Assembly (NCBI GenBank): GCA_964576265.1
Contig: CAZNVB010000216.1
Location: 1 to 8,031 of the forward strand
DNA from: CAZNVB01 sp964576265
GTDB lineage: Bacteria > Acidobacteriota > Aminicenantia > Aminicenantales > UBA8522
Length of the DNA stretch: 8,031 nucleotides
Reading direction: 5' to 3'
Both the position numbers and the translations under genes were made by a program. The notes below the pieces were generated by a model that worked only from the letters and a program-made list of their open reading frames with translations, searched no databases and had not been told where the DNA came from. Positions 6,602-8,031 of the stretch are shown piece after piece. Numbering within the stretch: the first letter of the stretch is position 1; each line of letters starts with the position of its first letter.

Positions 6602-8031
6602 TCAGTTCTTCTTGGCTTCTCCCCCGCCCGAGGAGGACTCTCGATGACTTGAGCCTCCAGCCGGCTGAGCCGCAGGCGAAGGTTGGATCGAGGGAGAGTT
6701 GTCTGTCCTGACCGACGCTTCTCTTCCTCCCAAAAACGGCATTCCGCCGAGGTCTCCTCCGAGCCTCATCCGCAGGCCGACATCGCCGGAGCGAAGACCT
6801 AGCTCGGGGACGACGATCTCGTTTCTCCGACTGTCATAACGGATATCAAGGCCCAGGCTGATGCCGGTTTGGATATCCGGGTTCCAATCCCGAAAACGAA
6901 TTCCCGGGCGAGCGGGCAAATCAGACGAGCGAGGCCCTCCGGTCCTCTTTTCTCCTTGCTCGATCTGTCGACGGAGCGGGGAATCTTCCCCGCCCGAAAG
7001 GAAATCGAAATCGCGGGCCAGCGCCGGAGCACGACCGATCCATGCTTCGCTCCCAGGATTGAGGCGCATTTGAATCTCTGAAAGCACCTGTCTTCTCTGA
7101 AGGGTTCGCAGGACTTCGTTCGAAATCGCGGCCGAAGACGGCACGCTCTCCGGTCTTTCCCTTAAAGACCGGCCTTCCCTGTCCTTGCCGACCTGGTCAA
7201 AACCGATCCGCTTTCCCGGCCATCGACCGGCCGCCAATTCTTCTTTGCTCAACAAGACAGCCTGGTTCGGAACCTGCCGAAGCGAGGCCAGCGCATTCTC
7301 ATCGCCTCTTTTTATGGCGTTCATCGTGGCCTTGAGGGCATTTTTTAACTCTTTAGGCAGAGGAAGGGAAGGGTTCGTTTTCCGCTTGAGCTGGTCCTTG
7401 CGGATCGCAGCAAGAATTTGGGGAAGATTTTCCCCCGGCATCAACTCCGGCACCCCCCCGCGGAACATGCCGTATCCTAAAGAATAACCACCCCACTCCA
7501 TCCAATCCCAAAGAAACCACGGCCTCCAACTGTAATAACCGAAATAGAAATCCCACACGGCCCAGGCTGGGGCAAAGAAAGAGCCGGGAAGCCAGAGCCA
7601 CCCCTTGTTTTTATCCCACATCCAGATGCCGAGATGGTAGGGAACCCATCCCCAGGGCTCTTGCGGAATCCAAAAGAGCTGTCCCTGGTAGTTAGCCCAG
7701 GTCCCGTAGAAATAGGGCGCCCATGTTCCCCAGGGATAATAATCGTTGAAAAACGGCCTCCAGACATAACCATAAAGATCGTGCCACACCCATTCGGCGT
7801 AGGGATTATAGCGCTGGGCGAAATAAAAGACGGCCTTGGGAAGATTCTGGACGGGCTTAGGCAGCAGGCTCCCCTCATGAAGGGATTTGAAATCTTCATT
7901 GACCGCATGATTCCAGGCTAGAAAATCCGACGACAAAAGAGACTCCGCCGGCTCAAGGGTATTCTCAGGATCTCCCGCGACTATGAAGCGTTGCCCGACC
8001 TCGACTTTTTTCTGACGGATATGGAATTTAT
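6602..8031 (-). CDS. DUF6600-type tryptophan-rich protein, 5' end outside window
   Basis: The frame is open from the right edge to the TGA at 6604-6602, so the start lies beyond the window. A TTG at 7936 is only an internal codon. About 475 residues are visible. The first ones (KKVEVGQRFIVAGD) look like the tail of a FecR-type domain; this is inference. A linker with FLAWN follows. Then comes an aromatic domain at about nt 7493-7792 with 20 tryptophans in 100 residues, in repeating units such as YGYVWRP, PWGTWAPY, GTW, EPWGWVPYHLG and GWLWLPG. This pattern is typical of DUF6600 proteins, whose function is not known. The C-terminal ~285 residues are charged and Pro/Gly-rich, probably largely disordered. 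They contain one ordered-looking block near nt 6764-6910 (FRDWNPDIQTG, LDIRYD, VVPELGL). The end is Ser/Gly-rich. The protein is probably exported, but its signal peptide would lie outside the window. Confidence 0.8.
   Translation of the reverse strand, partial: KFHIRQKKVEVGQRFIVAGDPENTLEPAESLLSSDFLAWNHAVNEDFKSLHEGSLLPKPVQNLPKAVFYFAQRYNPYAEWVWHDLYGYVWRPFFNDYYPWGTWAPYFYGTWANYQGQLFWIPQEPWGWVPYHLGIWMWDKNKGWLWLPGSFFAPAWAVWDFYFGYYSWRPWFLWDWMEWGGYSLGYGMFRGGVPELMPGENLPQILAAIRKDQLKRKTNPSLPLPKELKNALKATMNAIKRGDENALASLRQVPNQAVLLSKEELAAGRWPGKRIGFDQVGKDREGRSLRERPESVPSSAAISNEVLRTLQRRQVLSEIQMRLNPGSEAWIGRAPALARDFDFLSGGEDSPLRRQIEQGEKRTGGPRSSDLPARPGIRFRDWNPDIQTGISLGLDIRYDSRRNEIVVPELGLRSGDVGLRMRLGGDLGGMPFLGGREASVRTDNSPSIQPSPAAQPAGGSSHRESSSGGGEAKKN

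Overview
The window reads as ordinary chromosomal DNA from a heterotrophic, peptide-degrading Gram-negative-type bacterium. GC content looks moderately high (by eye; not computed). My best guess is the Acidobacteriota / Candidatus Aminicenantes neighbourhood. Three things point there: a PKD plus Fn3-like secreted protein ending, PA-domain M28 peptidases occurring as paralogs, and a tryptophan-rich DUF6600-type protein. This rests on memory of such genomes, not on a search. I see no rRNA, tRNA, CRISPR array, insertion sequence or phage gene.

Layout from left to right. (1) The C-terminal part of a secreted protein runs in from the left edge on the + strand: beta-propeller-like repeats, one PKD domain and one Fn3-like domain. 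(2) A convergent gap of about 100 bp follows. (3) A secreted M28 metallopeptidase with an inserted PA domain lies on the - strand. (4) A 152-bp divergent promoter region follows. (5) An exported cyclophilin-type peptidyl-prolyl isomerase resembling PpiA lies on the + strand. (6) After a 150-bp gap comes a second, paralogous PA-domain M28 peptidase on the + strand. (7) An envelope M23 (LytM-type) endopeptidase with an N-terminal membrane anchor follows 66 bp downstream. (8) A DUF6600-type, extremely Trp-rich protein on the - strand is convergent with it and runs off the right edge.

All six coding regions are predicted or likely to act outside the cytoplasm. The two M28 enzymes probably trim peptides in the periplasm or outside the cell. 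The PPIase helps exported proteins fold, and the M23 enzyme probably cuts or regulates peptidoglycan cross-links. The + strand run ppiA, M28, M23 may be partly co-transcribed, although the 150-bp gap leaves room for a separate promoter. The two M28 genes sit on opposite strands on either side of ppiA, an inverted-duplication arrangement.

The observations most worth a second look are at active sites. One M28 copy has Glu where the family normally has a zinc-ligand Asp. The M23 enzyme has HLD in place of the usual HLH zinc motif. The DUF6600-type protein packs 20 tryptophans into 100 residues and also carries an uncharacterised C-terminal block. I did not find a convincing new multi-gene system.
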